In this document: positions 8,784 to 17,579 of the stretch, in pieces
Layout of the letters: every line of letters starts with the position of its first letter
Position numbering within the stretch: the first letter of the stretch is position 1
DNA from: Streptantibioticus parmotrematis
GTDB taxonomy: Bacteria; Actinomycetota; Actinomycetes; Streptomycetales; Streptomycetaceae
DNA length: 64,000 nt
Direction: 5' to 3'
Assembly (NCBI RefSeq): GCF_019890615.1
Contig: NZ_JAINVZ010000003.1
Location: forward strand, 429,299 to 493,298
The notes under the pieces: model-generated
What the model was told of the DNA's origin: nothing
What the model saw: the letters and a program-made list of their open reading frames with translations, nothing else
The model's database searches: none
Translations under genes and position numbers: made by a program

Positions 8784-10436
8784 TCAGCCCAGGCCGAGTG
8801 TGCGGTAGCGGGCGCGGCGGGCGGTCAGGCGCTCGTCGCGGTCGCGGGCCCGCAGCGCGGTCAGTTCGGCGCCGAGGGTCTCGCCGAGCAGGGTGAGGAA
8901 GGGCGCGGGGTCGTCGGCGGCGTCCGGGGTCTCCTCCACGATCCGGTCCACCACGCGGTGGGCCAACAGGTCGGCGGAGCGCACCCCTTGGCGCTCGGCG
9001 ACCTCGTACGCCCGCTCGGTCGTCCGGTACAGGATCGCCGAGGCGCCTTCCGGTGGCAGCGGCGAGAGCCAGGCGTGCCGGGCGGCGAGCACCCGGTCGG
9101 CGGGGAGCAGGGCGAGCGCGCCGCCGCCCGCGCCCTGCCCGAGCAGCAGGCAGAGCGTGGGTGCGGGCAGCGTGACCAGGTCGGCGAGGCAGCGGGCGAT
9201 CTCCCCGGCGAGGCCGCCCTCCTCCGCCTCGCGGGAGAGCGCGGCCCCGGCCGTGTCGATGACGGTCAGCAGCGGCAGGCCGAGTTCGGCGGCGATCCGC
9301 ATGCCCCGGCGGGCCTCGCGCAGTCCCGCCGGGCCCAGCGCGGGCGGCCGGGAGGCGCCGGGTCCGCCGTCGCCGCCGTCGCTGCCGTCGCCGTCATTGC
9401 CGTCATCGCCGCCGCCGTCCAGCCGGTCGTGGCCGAGGACGACGCAGGGCGCGCCGCCGAACCGCGCCAGCGCCAGCAGCAGTCCGGGGTCACGCTCTCC
9501 CGCGCCGGTCCCGCTGAGCGGGGTGACGTCCCGCCCCGCGGTGCGCAACAGGGCGCGCAGACCCGGTCGTTCGGGCCGCCGGGACCGCCGCAGCGACTCG
9601 GCGGTGTCGACCGCGCCGCCCGCCCGATCCGCCTCCGCGTCCGCCCCGGCACCCCCCTCGGCGCCGTCCGCCCGCCGCGCCTCCGCGGCCACCCCGTCAC
9701 CCCCGTCGACGCCGCCGTCCCCGTCACCTCCCGCCCCGGCACCCGCACTTGTCCCGTCGAGCCGCTCTCCGTCCTCCCCGCACAGCACCGCGAGCGCGCG
9801 GGCCGCCGCCGGGGCGAGGGCGTCGGGTGGCAGGACCGCGTCGACCAGGCCGTTAGCCAGCAGGTTCTCCGCGAGCTGGACCCCCTGCGGGAACTCCTCG
9901 CCGTACAGCGCCTGGTGGACGCGGGGGCCGAGGAAGCCGATGAGGGCGCCCGGTTCGGCCGCGGTGAGGTGGCCGAGCGAACCCCAGGAGGCGAGGACCC
10001 CGCCGGTGGTGGGGTGGCGCAGGTAGACCAGGTAGGGCAGGCCCGCCGCCTTGTGGTCGGTGACGGCGGCGGCGACCTTGACCATCTGGAGGAACGCGAT
10101 CGTCCCCTCCTGCATGCGGGTTCCGCCGGAGGCGGGCGAGGCGAGCAGCGGGAGGCGTTCACGGGTGGCGCGTTCGACCGCGCGGACCAGCCGCTCCCCC
10201 GCGTCCACCCCGATCGACCCGGCGAGGAACGCGAACTCGCAGGCGATCAGGGCGACCCGCCGACCCCTGATCCGGCCCTCGCCGGTGACCATGGACTCGT
10301 CGAGTCCGGTGCGGGCGCGGGCGCGTTCGACGTCGGCGCGGTAGCCGGGGTCGTGCGGCAGGGTCGTCACCGGCTCGTCCCAGCGGTGCCAGGTTCCGGG
10401 GTCCACCACGGTCTGCAGCAGATCGAGTGCGGTCAT
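8784..10436 (-). CDS. Fused acyl-CoA carboxyltransferase (AccD-AccA type)
   Basis: Transfers CO2 from carboxybiotin to an acyl-CoA, supplying (methyl)malonyl-CoA-type precursors. The beta-like half (residues about 15-225) contains the crotonase-fold oxyanion region SPASGGTRMQEG (100-111) and TTGGVLASW. The alpha-like half (about 285-540) contains VIDTAGAA and GQGAGGGALAL (434-444). No four-Cys zinc ribbon is present before the beta half, unlike E. coli AccD. Two low-complexity inserts are notable: Gly/Asp/Ala-rich residues 228-280 between halves and a Gly/Asp/Asn run at 340-360 inside the alpha half. No biotin carboxylase gene is nearby, so it must pair with one encoded elsewhere. Acyl substrate unknown. 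Confidence 0.82.
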   Translation of the reverse strand: MTALDLLQTVVDPGTWHRWDEPVTTLPHDPGYRADVERARARTGLDESMVTGEGRIRGRRVALIACEFAFLAGSIGVDAGERLVRAVERATRERLPLLASPASGGTRMQEGTIAFLQMVKVAAAVTDHKAAGLPYLVYLRHPTTGGVLASWGSLGHLTAAEPGALIGFLGPRVHQALYGEEFPQGVQLAENLLANGLVDAVLPPDALAPAAARALAVLCGEDGERLDGTSAGAGAGGDGDGGVDGGDGVAAEARRADGAEGGAGADAEADRAGGAVDTAESLRRSRRPERPGLRALLRTAGRDVTPLSGTGAGERDPGLLLALARFGGAPCVVLGHDRLDGGGDDGNDGDGSDGGDGGPGASRPPALGPAGLREARRGMRIAAELGLPLLTVIDTAGAALSREAEEGGLAGEIARCLADLVTLPAPTLCLLLGQGAGGGALALLPADRVLAARHAWLSPLPPEGASAILYRTTERAYEVAERQGVRSADLLAHRVVDRIVEETPDAADDPAPFLTLLGETLGAELTALRARDRDERLTARRARYRTLGLG

Positions 10437-10517
10437 GCGATCACCCTGTCACGATCACCTAGGGCCGCCGCTGACCGCCTCCGGCCGCTCCTCGTCCGTC
10501 GCGGCGTTCACGCCGAA

Positions 10518-10551
10518 GTCCCGCCGCCACCGGGCCGGGTGGCGGCGGGAC
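10518..10551 (-). terminator. Hairpin terminator of the lipase gene
   Basis: A 14-bp perfect stem with a 6-nt loop lies 18 nt after the lipase stop, within the 132-bp gap before the carboxyltransferase start. It is a G/C stem without a T-tract, the common Streptomyces form. Confidence 0.65.
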
Positions 10552-10568
10552 GCGGCGGGTTCGGGCCC

Positions 10569-11441
10569 TCAGAGCGCCGAGGCGCAGGTGGTCTGCGTGG
10601 CGTGCGCGGGGTCGAGGGCGTTGGCGACCTCGTGGTAGGCGACGCGGTCGGTCAGTCCGATGGCGACGTGCTCGGACAGGTCCACCGGGCACAGGTCCTG
10701 GAGCAGCACGTTGTGCACGTCGGGACCGGACAGGTACTCGGAGGTGTAGGGCGTGACCACCTCGTCGTACTGCGTGGCGATGACGGTGTAGTGGACGCCG
10801 GGCACGGTGTCGCCGCCCGCGTTGAGCTGGGTGATGAAGGGCGATCCGGCGACCTGGTCGGTGAGTCCGGGGGCGCCGGACTGGAGGTAGGAGGCCGCGC
10901 CGGGGAAGTAGGGCAGCAGCGCGGTCAGTCCGTCCAGGGTGGTGCCGTGGTTGTCGGGGGCGAGGCCGATGAGGGCGTTGGTCCTGGCGGCGCCGCCGAG
11001 GAACTTCAGGTAGTAGCGGGGCATCATGCCGCCCTGCGAGTGCCCGACGATGTCCACCTTGCTCGCGCCGGTGGCCGCGAGCACCTTGTCGACCTCGTCG
11101 GAGAGTTGCTGCGCGGAGTCGGCGATGGGCCCGAGGCCGTCGAAGAGCGTCTCGCCGGGCAGTTGCCCGTAGTCGAAGGAGAAGACGCAGTAGCCGCGGT
11201 CCACCAGATACGGCGCCAGCACAAGGAAGTTGTCGGTCTCGTTGCCGAGGGTGCCGGGAACGAGCACCACGGGACGCGGGTGCGCCGAGGACGGTTTGCA
11301 GCCGTAGTCGTTCCAGCCGCTGGTCGTGGCGGCACTGGCCGGGGTGGGGGTGGCGACCAGTGCGGCGAGGGCGAGTGCGAACGCGGGCAGGAACGCCGCC
11401 GCGCGGCGGCGGTGTCTGCGCGCGGGTGTGGGCAGCTTCAT
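10569..11441 (-). CDS. Secreted triacylglycerol lipase (alpha/beta hydrolase)
   Basis: An exported lipase/esterase of the Streptomyces exfoliatus LipA type. The signal peptide runs from Arg-rich residues 8-13 through a hydrophobic core to a likely ASA-A cleavage near residue 37. The oxyanion region is VLVPGTLGN (59-67), the nucleophile elbow is GHSQGG (133-138, Ser 135), the acid is Asp 226 (QYDEVVTP) and the base His 258 (LSEHVA). The ATG at 11441 has a good ribosome site (GAGGAGATCAC before ATG); an upstream in-frame start would add 19 residues outside the signal peptide. A perfect CRP-like palindrome lies 43 bp upstream. Confidence 0.9.
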   Translation of the reverse strand: MKLPTPARRHRRRAAAFLPAFALALAALVATPTPASAATTSGWNDYGCKPSSAHPRPVVLVPGTLGNETDNFLVLAPYLVDRGYCVFSFDYGQLPGETLFDGLGPIADSAQQLSDEVDKVLAATGASKVDIVGHSQGGMMPRYYLKFLGGAARTNALIGLAPDNHGTTLDGLTALLPYFPGAASYLQSGAPGLTDQVAGSPFITQLNAGGDTVPGVHYTVIATQYDEVVTPYTSEYLSGPDVHNVLLQDLCPVDLSEHVAIGLTDRVAYHEVANALDPAHATQTTCASAL

Positions 11442-11483
11442 GTGATCTCCTCGCAGGTCAGGGCATGCGAACAGAAAGCGGCC

Positions 11484-11499
11484 TGTGATCCGGATCACA
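11484..11499. promoter_or_regulatory. CRP-like 16-bp palindrome upstream of lipase gene
   Basis: TGTGATCCGGATCACA is a perfect palindrome and fits the classical cAMP-receptor consensus TGTGA-N6-TCACA at every conserved position. It lies 43-58 bp before the lipase start codon, so it would overlap or sit just downstream of the promoter. Binding is inference. Confidence 0.5.
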
Positions 11500-11618
11500 A
11501 GATTGCTACTTGCTGGAAAGTTACGGGCGGGTAGCGTCGGCTGCCTAGTTACGCGTCGGTAAAGTCTTCGTCATCCAGCGGACATACAGCCCGGCTGCAG
11601 CCCGGCCACCGCCGCGCC

Positions 11619-12704
11619 TCAGGCCACCCCGAGCAGCCCCGCCGGTCCGGCCGCGGTCGGCCCGAAGAGGGCCCTGGCCCGGTCGGTGACCTCCTCCAGG
11701 CGCCGCGCCCGCTCGTCCGCCGGGTCCAACGCGAGCTGGTGGGCGGCGAGTTCGGCGCCGATCAGCCCTTCGGCGCGCAACGAGACCGCGCGGACCCGGG
11801 CGCGTTGCAGACCCAGCGCGGCGTGCATGCGGTACGCGGCGTCGGTGAGCGCGGCGGTGTGCGCGGTCGCCTCCGGCAGGGCGCGGGTCCTGGTGGTCGT
11901 GGAACGGTCGGCGTACCGCACCACCAGCGTCAGCGACCGCGCCGCCAGCCGGTCCCCGCGCAGCCGGGCCCCCAACTCGTCGGTGAGCGACAGCAACGCC
12001 CGCCGCTGCCGTGCCGGATCCAGCTCGTCGCGGTCGAACCGCCGCTCGGCGCCGACCGACCGGGCCGGCGCGTTCGGCGTGACCGGCGCCGGGTCGACGC
12101 CGCGGGCCCGCTCGCGCAGCCTGCGCCCGGCCGCCGCCCCCAGCAGCCGTTGCAGGGTGCCGAGCGGCGCGTCGGCGATCCGGCCCACGGTGTCGAGCCC
12201 GTAGCGCGCCAGCAGTTCCGCCGTGGCGGACCCGACCCCGTCGAGCGCTTCGGCGGGCTGCCCGGCCAGGAACGCCGCGACCGCCTCCGGTTCTTCGGGC
12301 AGCACGCGGACCGCGCCGGGCGGACCGCCGCGCCCCGCCATGCGGGCGAGCAGCGGGTTGGCCGCGACGCCCACCGTGCAGTCGGTGCCGTGCCGGGCCA
12401 GCGCCCGCACCCTGATCAGGGCGGCCAACTCGGCTGCGGTGCGCCCGAAGTAGCGCAGGCTGCCGCGGACGTCGGCGAGCGCGGCGTCCGGCGGCAGCGC
12501 CTGGACGACCGGGGTGACCTCTCCGAGCAGCGCGAGCAGGCCCGCGTAGACGTCCTCCCCGAGCGCGGGCGCGCCGACGGGCGGATGGAAGCGCAGGTGG
12601 AGCACGCGGGCGGCGGCGGCACCGGAGGCGGGGACCGCTTCGGGAGCAGGGACGGCACCGGAGGCGGGGACCGCGTCGGAAGCAGCGGCAGCGGCTCGTG
12701 TCAT
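11619..12704 (-). CDS. imuB: ImuB-like catalytically dead Y-family polymerase homologue
   Basis: Accessory protein of the DnaE2 mutasome, expected to link the polymerase to the sliding clamp in translesion synthesis. The Y-family fold is recognisable (VGVAANPLLARMAG, the helix-hairpin-helix around LDGVGSATAELLARYGL, and the little-finger region). The catalytic acids are lost: the first motif reads LHLRFHPP instead of an Asp-x-Asp segment, and the region equivalent to S-I-D-E is LADVRGSLRYFG. At 361 residues it is shorter than mycobacterial ImuB. The N-terminus begins with Ala/Ser/Pro repeats. The ATG at 12704 overlaps the dnaE2 stop (ATGA), so translation is coupled. No imuA-type gene is adjacent. 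Confidence 0.8.
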   Translation of the reverse strand: MTRAAAAASDAVPASGAVPAPEAVPASGAAAARVLHLRFHPPVGAPALGEDVYAGLLALLGEVTPVVQALPPDAALADVRGSLRYFGRTAAELAALIRVRALARHGTDCTVGVAANPLLARMAGRGGPPGAVRVLPEEPEAVAAFLAGQPAEALDGVGSATAELLARYGLDTVGRIADAPLGTLQRLLGAAAGRRLRERARGVDPAPVTPNAPARSVGAERRFDRDELDPARQRRALLSLTDELGARLRGDRLAARSLTLVVRYADRSTTTRTRALPEATAHTAALTDAAYRMHAALGLQRARVRAVSLRAEGLIGAELAAHQLALDPADERARRLEEVTDRARALFGPTAAGPAGLLGVA

Positions 12705-15700
12705 CCCGCGCTCCCCGGGCTGGAGTGCCACAACTTCCGCCCCGCGGAAGCCGGTTCGCCCGCCGGTCTGAGGTCGGCCCAGGGGTGGAGTTCGTAACCG
12801 GTGGGCAGGTGGATGCGGCGCCCTCCGGTGGGGTCGTCCGGGCTCCGGCCGGACGGCTCCCGCTCGGGCGGTGCCGCCAGCCGGGCCGCGACCGCGTCCA
12901 GCCCGCCCTCGCGGCGCAGTTCGGCGAGTTCCGCGAGGTCCCAGGCGGCCGCGCCCACCACGCTCAGGCCCCGCGCGCCGCGCCGCTGCACCACTCCGCG
13001 CACCAGCAGCAGCCAGGAGTGGAAGACGGTGTGCGCGCACGCCTCGTGGCTGTCGTCGAAGAACGCGCAGTCGGCGAGGCCCGTGCCGTCGTCCAGGGTG
13101 AGGAAGATGACCCGGCGGCCGGAGCGGATCGGCGGCGTCTGGGTGGCCACCTTCGCCCCGGCGACCAGCACCGTCCGGCCGTGCTTCGCGTCCCGCAGCG
13201 CCTTGGCGGGCAGCGCTCCGAGTTCGGCGAGGAACGCCCGCTGGTCGTCCATCAGGTGCCGGGAGGCGTCGATGCCCAGGACGCCGAGTTCGGCGCCGAG
13301 CCGTTCACCGTCGTCCATGTCGGGCAGCCCGGCCGCCGCGGTGGGCTGCCCGAAGTCGCCCACCGGGAGCGGCAGTTGGTCCGGAGCCGGGGCCGCCCTG
13401 CCCTGCCGGTGCAGTTCGGCGACCTGGAGCAGCAGGTCGCGCCGGGTGGCGCCGGGCGCCGCGAAGGCGTCCGCCGCGCCGACCTGGACCAGCCGTTCGG
13501 CCACCGGGCGGCTGGGGCGGCCCCGTCGCCACAGATCGGGCAGCGAGGCGTAGGGCTGTCCCGCGACCAGGCGCGCGGTCTCCTCCTCGCCGATGCCGCG
13601 CACGTCGGACAGCGCGAGCCGCACCCCCCACCGACCGGACACCAGTTCGATCCGATAGTCGGCCGCGGACCGGTTGACGTCCAGCGGCAGCACCGGGACC
13701 CCGCGCCGCCGGGCGTCCGCGAGCAGCAGCCGCTTGGGGTACATGCCGGGATCGTGGGTGAGCAGTCCCGCGTAGAAGGCGGCCGGGCGGTGCGCCTTGA
13801 GCCAGGCGGACTGGTAGGTGGGGACCGCGAACGCGACGGCGTGCGCCTTGCAGAAGCCGTACGCGCCGAAGGCCGCCAGGATCGTCCAGGTGCGCCGGAC
13901 CGCCTCGGTGGAGTGGCCGCGGGCGCGGGCGCGTCCGGCGAACCAGGCGTGCACCCGGCCGCGCGCCTCGGGGTCGGACAGCGCGCGGCGCATCTCGTCG
14001 GCCTCGTCGAGACCGCACCCGGTCATCACGTCGATGATCCGGATGACCTGCTCGTGGAAGACCACCACGCCGTGCGTCTCGCCGAGCACGTCCTCCAGCG
14101 CCGGGTCCGGGTACTCGGGCGCGCGGCGGCCGTGCCGGGCCTCGACGAACGGCCGGACCATGTCGGCGGCGACCGGGCCCGGCCGGAAAAGCGATATGTC
14201 GACCACGAGGTCGTGGAAGGTCCGGGGCTGGAGCCTGCCGACCAGGTCGCGCTGACCGGGCGACTCGATCTGGAAGCAGCCCAGCGTCTCGGTGGAGCGG
14301 ACCAGTTCGTACGTGGCCGGGTCGTCCGGCCGCACCCGGGCCCGGTCGTCCAGGTCGACCCGCTCGCCGGTGGCGCGTTCCACCTCGGCGACGGCGTGCG
14401 CCATCGCGGACTGCATCCGCACCCCCAGCACGTCGAGCTTGAGCAGCCCGAGCGCCTCCACGTCGTCCTTGTCGAACTGCGACATCGGGAACCCCTCCCC
14501 CGGGGTCGGCACGACCGGGGTGCGCGCCGGCAGGGCCGCGTCGGACAGCAGCACCCCGCACGGGTGCATGGCGACCCCGCGCGGCAGCCCGTCCAGCGCC
14601 TCGACCAGGTCCCACATCCGGGTGCCGTAGCGGTCCGCGTAGCCCTGCGCGTCGATCGCCCGCAGCTCCGGCAGCTCGGCCAGGGCGGCGCGGGCGTCGC
14701 GGGCCCTGATGTGCGGGAACGCCTTCGCCAGCCGGTCGGTCTCCAGCGGGTCCATGCCGAGGGCGGCGCCCACGTCGCGCACCGCGTGCCGGACCCGGTA
14801 GGTCTCCGGCATGGCGACGGCGGCCACCCGGCGCTCGCCGAAGCGGCCGAGGATCGCGCGGTAGACCTCCAGGCGGCGGGCGGACTCCACGTCGATGTCG
14901 ATGTCGGGCAGCGCGACGCGGCGCACCGAGAGGAAACGTTCCATCAGGAGCCCGTGCTCGACCGGGTCCGCGGTGGCGATGCCCAGCAGGTGGTTGACGA
15001 AGGAGGACGCGCCGGAGCCGCGGGCGGCGACCCGGACGCCCAGCGCCCGGGCGTCGTCGACGACCGCGGCGACGGTGAGGAAGTACCCGGCGAGTCCCAG
15101 CCGGGCGATCACCCGCAGTTCGTCGTCGAGCCGGTCCCAGCGTTCCCGGTCCCGGTCGTGGCGGCGGGTCACCATGGCCGCCGCACAGCGCGAGCGCAGC
15201 ACCCGGTCCGCGGTCCGCCCGCCCACGCCGACCAGTTCCGGCTCGGGGAAGTGCCTGCCGCCCATCCCCAGGTCGTCCCCCGGGTCCACGGCGCACTCGG
15301 CGGCGGTCTCCTCGGTCATCCGCAGCAGGCTGTACGCGGCGGTGCGGCGGAACCCGGCGGCCTCGGCGACCAGTTCCGCGGTCCTGGCCATCGCGTCCGC
15401 GCCCTTCAGCCACGCCTCACCGCTGTCCAGCGCCTGCGGCTTGAGGATGTCGACGGGCACCAGCAGCCGGGCCGCGTCCAGCACGTCGGCGACCTCGCCC
15501 TGACCGGGGTCGGCGTACCGCACGGCGTTGGTCAGCACCGGGCGCACCCCCTGCCGCGCGGCGAAGCCGAGGGTGCGGGCCGCCAGCCGCAGCGAACCGG
15601 GACCGGTGCCCGGCCTGCCGTGGCTGACCACCTCCAGGCGCAGGGCGTCGCCGTACCGCTCGCGCCAGGGGGCGAGCAGCCGGGCGGCGCGGTCGGGGCG

Positions 15701-16183
15701 GCCGGCCGCCAGCTCCACGCCGATCCCGGAGTCCGGTCCCAGCAGGACCGTCAACCCTTCACCGATCAGATCCGGCCATTCCAGCCGGGTCCGGTCCCGC
15801 TCCCGGTGCGCCGCCGTGATCAGGCGGCACAGCGCCGCCCAGCCGACCGCGCCGTCGCGGGCGAGGAAGAGGGCGCGCGGCGCCGGCTCGTCCACGAAGA
15901 CCCCGCCGCGCGCCGGGGCCGGGCCGCGCCGCCGCTCGTCGCCGGGGCCGCCAGGGGCGCCGGGGATGCCGGGGACCGCGAGCACGGCGCCGAACAGCGG
16001 CCGCACCCCCGCCCTCCGGCAGGCCGTGGCGAACCGGACGGCGCCGGCCACGGTGGCCCGGTCGGTCAGCGCGAGGGCGTCCATCCCGCGCTCGGCGGCG
16101 CGCTCCGCGAGGTGTTCCGGGAGGGAGGCTCCGTAGCGCGCGGAGAAACCGGAGACGGTGTGCAGGTGGGTAAAGCCCTGCAT
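12701..16183 (-). CDS. dnaE2: Error-prone DNA polymerase III alpha subunit DnaE2
   Basis: Translesion polymerase of the SOS response. An N-terminal PHP domain begins immediately (FTHLHTVSGFSARYG) with further ALTDRATVAG. The C-family polymerase core shows VAARGSGASSF and the catalytic LPDIDIDVES, then FHEQVIRI and FCKAHAVAFA near the fingers. A helix-hairpin-helix region and a C-terminal OB domain (GRRVIFLTLDDGTG) follow. At 1160 residues it is the usual DnaE2 size, shorter than replicative DnaE. ATG 16183 is preferred over GTG 16192 because GGGAGG lies 8 nt before the ATG but touches the GTG. It forms an operon with imuB and has a LexA box 91-106 bp upstream. Confidence 0.92.
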   Translation of the reverse strand: MQGFTHLHTVSGFSARYGASLPEHLAERAAERGMDALALTDRATVAGAVRFATACRRAGVRPLFGAVLAVPGIPGAPGGPGDERRRGPAPARGGVFVDEPAPRALFLARDGAVGWAALCRLITAAHRERDRTRLEWPDLIGEGLTVLLGPDSGIGVELAAGRPDRAARLLAPWRERYGDALRLEVVSHGRPGTGPGSLRLAARTLGFAARQGVRPVLTNAVRYADPGQGEVADVLDAARLLVPVDILKPQALDSGEAWLKGADAMARTAELVAEAAGFRRTAAYSLLRMTEETAAECAVDPGDDLGMGGRHFPEPELVGVGGRTADRVLRSRCAAAMVTRRHDRDRERWDRLDDELRVIARLGLAGYFLTVAAVVDDARALGVRVAARGSGASSFVNHLLGIATADPVEHGLLMERFLSVRRVALPDIDIDVESARRLEVYRAILGRFGERRVAAVAMPETYRVRHAVRDVGAALGMDPLETDRLAKAFPHIRARDARAALAELPELRAIDAQGYADRYGTRMWDLVEALDGLPRGVAMHPCGVLLSDAALPARTPVVPTPGEGFPMSQFDKDDVEALGLLKLDVLGVRMQSAMAHAVAEVERATGERVDLDDRARVRPDDPATYELVRSTETLGCFQIESPGQRDLVGRLQPRTFHDLVVDISLFRPGPVAADMVRPFVEARHGRRAPEYPDPALEDVLGETHGVVVFHEQVIRIIDVMTGCGLDEADEMRRALSDPEARGRVHAWFAGRARARGHSTEAVRRTWTILAAFGAYGFCKAHAVAFAVPTYQSAWLKAHRPAAFYAGLLTHDPGMYPKRLLLADARRRGVPVLPLDVNRSAADYRIELVSGRWGVRLALSDVRGIGEEETARLVAGQPYASLPDLWRRGRPSRPVAERLVQVGAADAFAAPGATRRDLLLQVAELHRQGRAAPAPDQLPLPVGDFGQPTAAAGLPDMDDGERLGAELGVLGIDASRHLMDDQRAFLAELGALPAKALRDAKHGRTVLVAGAKVATQTPPIRSGRRVIFLTLDDGTGLADCAFFDDSHEACAHTVFHSWLLLVRGVVQRRGARGLSVVGAAAWDLAELAELRREGGLDAVAARLAAPPEREPSGRSPDDPTGGRRIHLPTGYELHPWADLRPAGEPASAGRKLWHSSPGSAG

Positions 16184-16273
16184 GCCGCGCACCTCCCGCT
16201 CCCCATCGCGCCCCCTCCTGCGGTCTCCCGCGGCCCGGCCCTCGGACCTCGCGTTTCCACCATAGACCAGATT

Positions 16274-16289
16274 TCGAATATCTGTTCGA
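16274..16289 (-). promoter_or_regulatory. SOS/LexA box upstream of dnaE2-imuB
   Basis: On the minus strand the site reads TCGAACAGATATTCGA. This matches the actinobacterial/Gram-positive LexA operator TCGAAC-N4-GTTCGA with one change in the right half (ATTCGA). A -10-like TATGGT lies 12 nt further downstream on that strand, so the operator would overlap the dnaE2 promoter. The position before a DnaE2 gene is where LexA control is known in actinobacteria. Confidence 0.75.
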
Positions 16290-16494
16290 CCCGGCCGGTT
16301 TCGTACTGCCCGCGACCGACACGGGACGGAGCGTTCCGGCTCTGTACAGGCGGCACACAGACGTCTCCGTATGGTGATCCCGCCGAGTCCTAATCTTGGC
16401 CTTCGCTTTACAAGACCCCTGCAACCACTTGCGTAGAGTCCATGTCTCTAGGTATGGCGGATGTACCTGACGAAGTGACGTGAGTGGAGCAAGA

Positions 16495-17490
16495 GTGGGG
16501 CGGATCAAGCGCAGCATCGGGGTCGCACTGATGGCGGGTGCCGTGCTGGCAACCGCCAGCGCGTGTGGCGGCAATGCCTCGGCGACCGGAACGGACGGGA
16601 AGAACGCGCAGGCGGCTGCGAGCAGTGGCGTGAGCCACAGCCCCAGCGCCAAGCCGTCGCCGACGCGTCCGGCGGGGCCGCCGATGCTGCTGGACACGAT
16701 CGAACCCGAGGACGGGACCACGGTGGGTGTGGCGATGCCCATATCCGTGGACTTCAGCACGCCGGTCGCCACCTCGGCCCGGGCGAACGTCGAGAAGCAC
16801 CTGAAGATCACCACCTCGACGCCGGTCACCGGCGCGTGGCACTGGTTCAGCAGCACCCGGGTCGACTTCCGGCCTAAGCAGTACTGGACCCCGGGCACCA
16901 AGGTCAGCCTGGACGCCGCGCTGACCAACGTGCCGGACGGCAACGGCCGTTACGGCACGCACGACTACAAGCACAGCTTCACCATCGGCCAGGACATCGA
17001 GGCCAAGGTCTCCGTCCCGGGCCACAGCATGACGGTCACCAACGCCGGCAAGACCGTGCGGACCATGCCGATCGACGCGGGCAGCCCGCAGTTCCCCTCG
17101 TGGGACGGCACCATGGCCGTGATGGACAAGGCCCGTGAGGTCCGGATGACCTCGTGCAGCGTGGGCATCACCTGCGACAAGAGCAACCCGAACTTCTACG
17201 ACCTGACCCTGCCGTGGGACGTGCAGCTGACCACCTCGGGCACCTACGTCCACTACTCGACGGGCGACCCGTCCCCGGGTCACAGCTACGGCTCGCACGG
17301 CTGCGTGCACCTGTCGTACTCGGACGCCGAGTGGTTCTACAACTACGTGCAGCAGGGCGTCCCGATCACCATCACCGGCTCCCCGCGCGGCGACGCCGCC
17401 GGTGACAACGGCTACGCGGACTTCAACGTCTCCTGGACCGACTGGCTGTCGTCCAGCGGCTCCGGCGAGTTCACCACCAGCGCTTCCTGA
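16495..17490 (+). CDS. L,D-transpeptidase lipoprotein (Ig-like + YkuD)
   Basis: Crosslinks peptidoglycan through 3-3 meso-DAP bridges, outside the membrane. It has a lipoprotein signal with lipobox ATASAC (lipidated Cys about 24) and a Ser/Pro/Ala linker. A mycobacterial LdtMt-type Ig-like domain (about 60-165: IEPEDGTTVGVAMPI to KHSFTIG) is followed by the YkuD catalytic domain ending in SYGSHGCVHLS (catalytic Cys about 270, preceded by Ser-His-Gly). GTG 16495 is chosen because GTGGAG lies 5 nt before it; GTG 16480 would add five residues with a poorer site. It is transcribed divergently from dnaE2 with about 310 bp between. Confidence 0.88.
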   Translation: MGRIKRSIGVALMAGAVLATASACGGNASATGTDGKNAQAAASSGVSHSPSAKPSPTRPAGPPMLLDTIEPEDGTTVGVAMPISVDFSTPVATSARANVEKHLKITTSTPVTGAWHWFSSTRVDFRPKQYWTPGTKVSLDAALTNVPDGNGRYGTHDYKHSFTIGQDIEAKVSVPGHSMTVTNAGKTVRTMPIDAGSPQFPSWDGTMAVMDKAREVRMTSCSVGITCDKSNPNFYDLTLPWDVQLTTSGTYVHYSTGDPSPGHSYGSHGCVHLSYSDAEWFYNYVQQGVPITITGSPRGDAAGDNGYADFNVSWTDWLSSSGSGEFTTSAS

Positions 17491-17523
17491 CGCTCCTCAC
17501 GGACGCCCGGACGCACCGGCCCA

Positions 17524-17579
17524 CGGCAGGCCCCGGGCGGCGGTTCCCCTCAGCGGGGGTCGTCGCCCGGGGCCTGCCG
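17524..17579. terminator. Bidirectional terminator overlapping end of cytochrome b gene
   Basis: A 16-bp perfect inverted repeat (17524-17539 with 17564-17579, loop 24 nt) lies between the convergent L,D-transpeptidase and cytochrome b genes. One arm is coding sequence of the cytochrome b gene and its stop codon (17550-17552) is in the loop. Confidence 0.75.

Noticed and set aside
7581..11534. Long plus-strand open frame opposite the methyltransferase, carboxyltransferase and lipase genes
   Set aside because: No recognisable domain and it spans three real minus-strand genes.
12698..16393. Long plus-strand open frame opposite dnaE2
   Set aside because: Shadow frame; dnaE2 motifs on the other strand are unambiguous.
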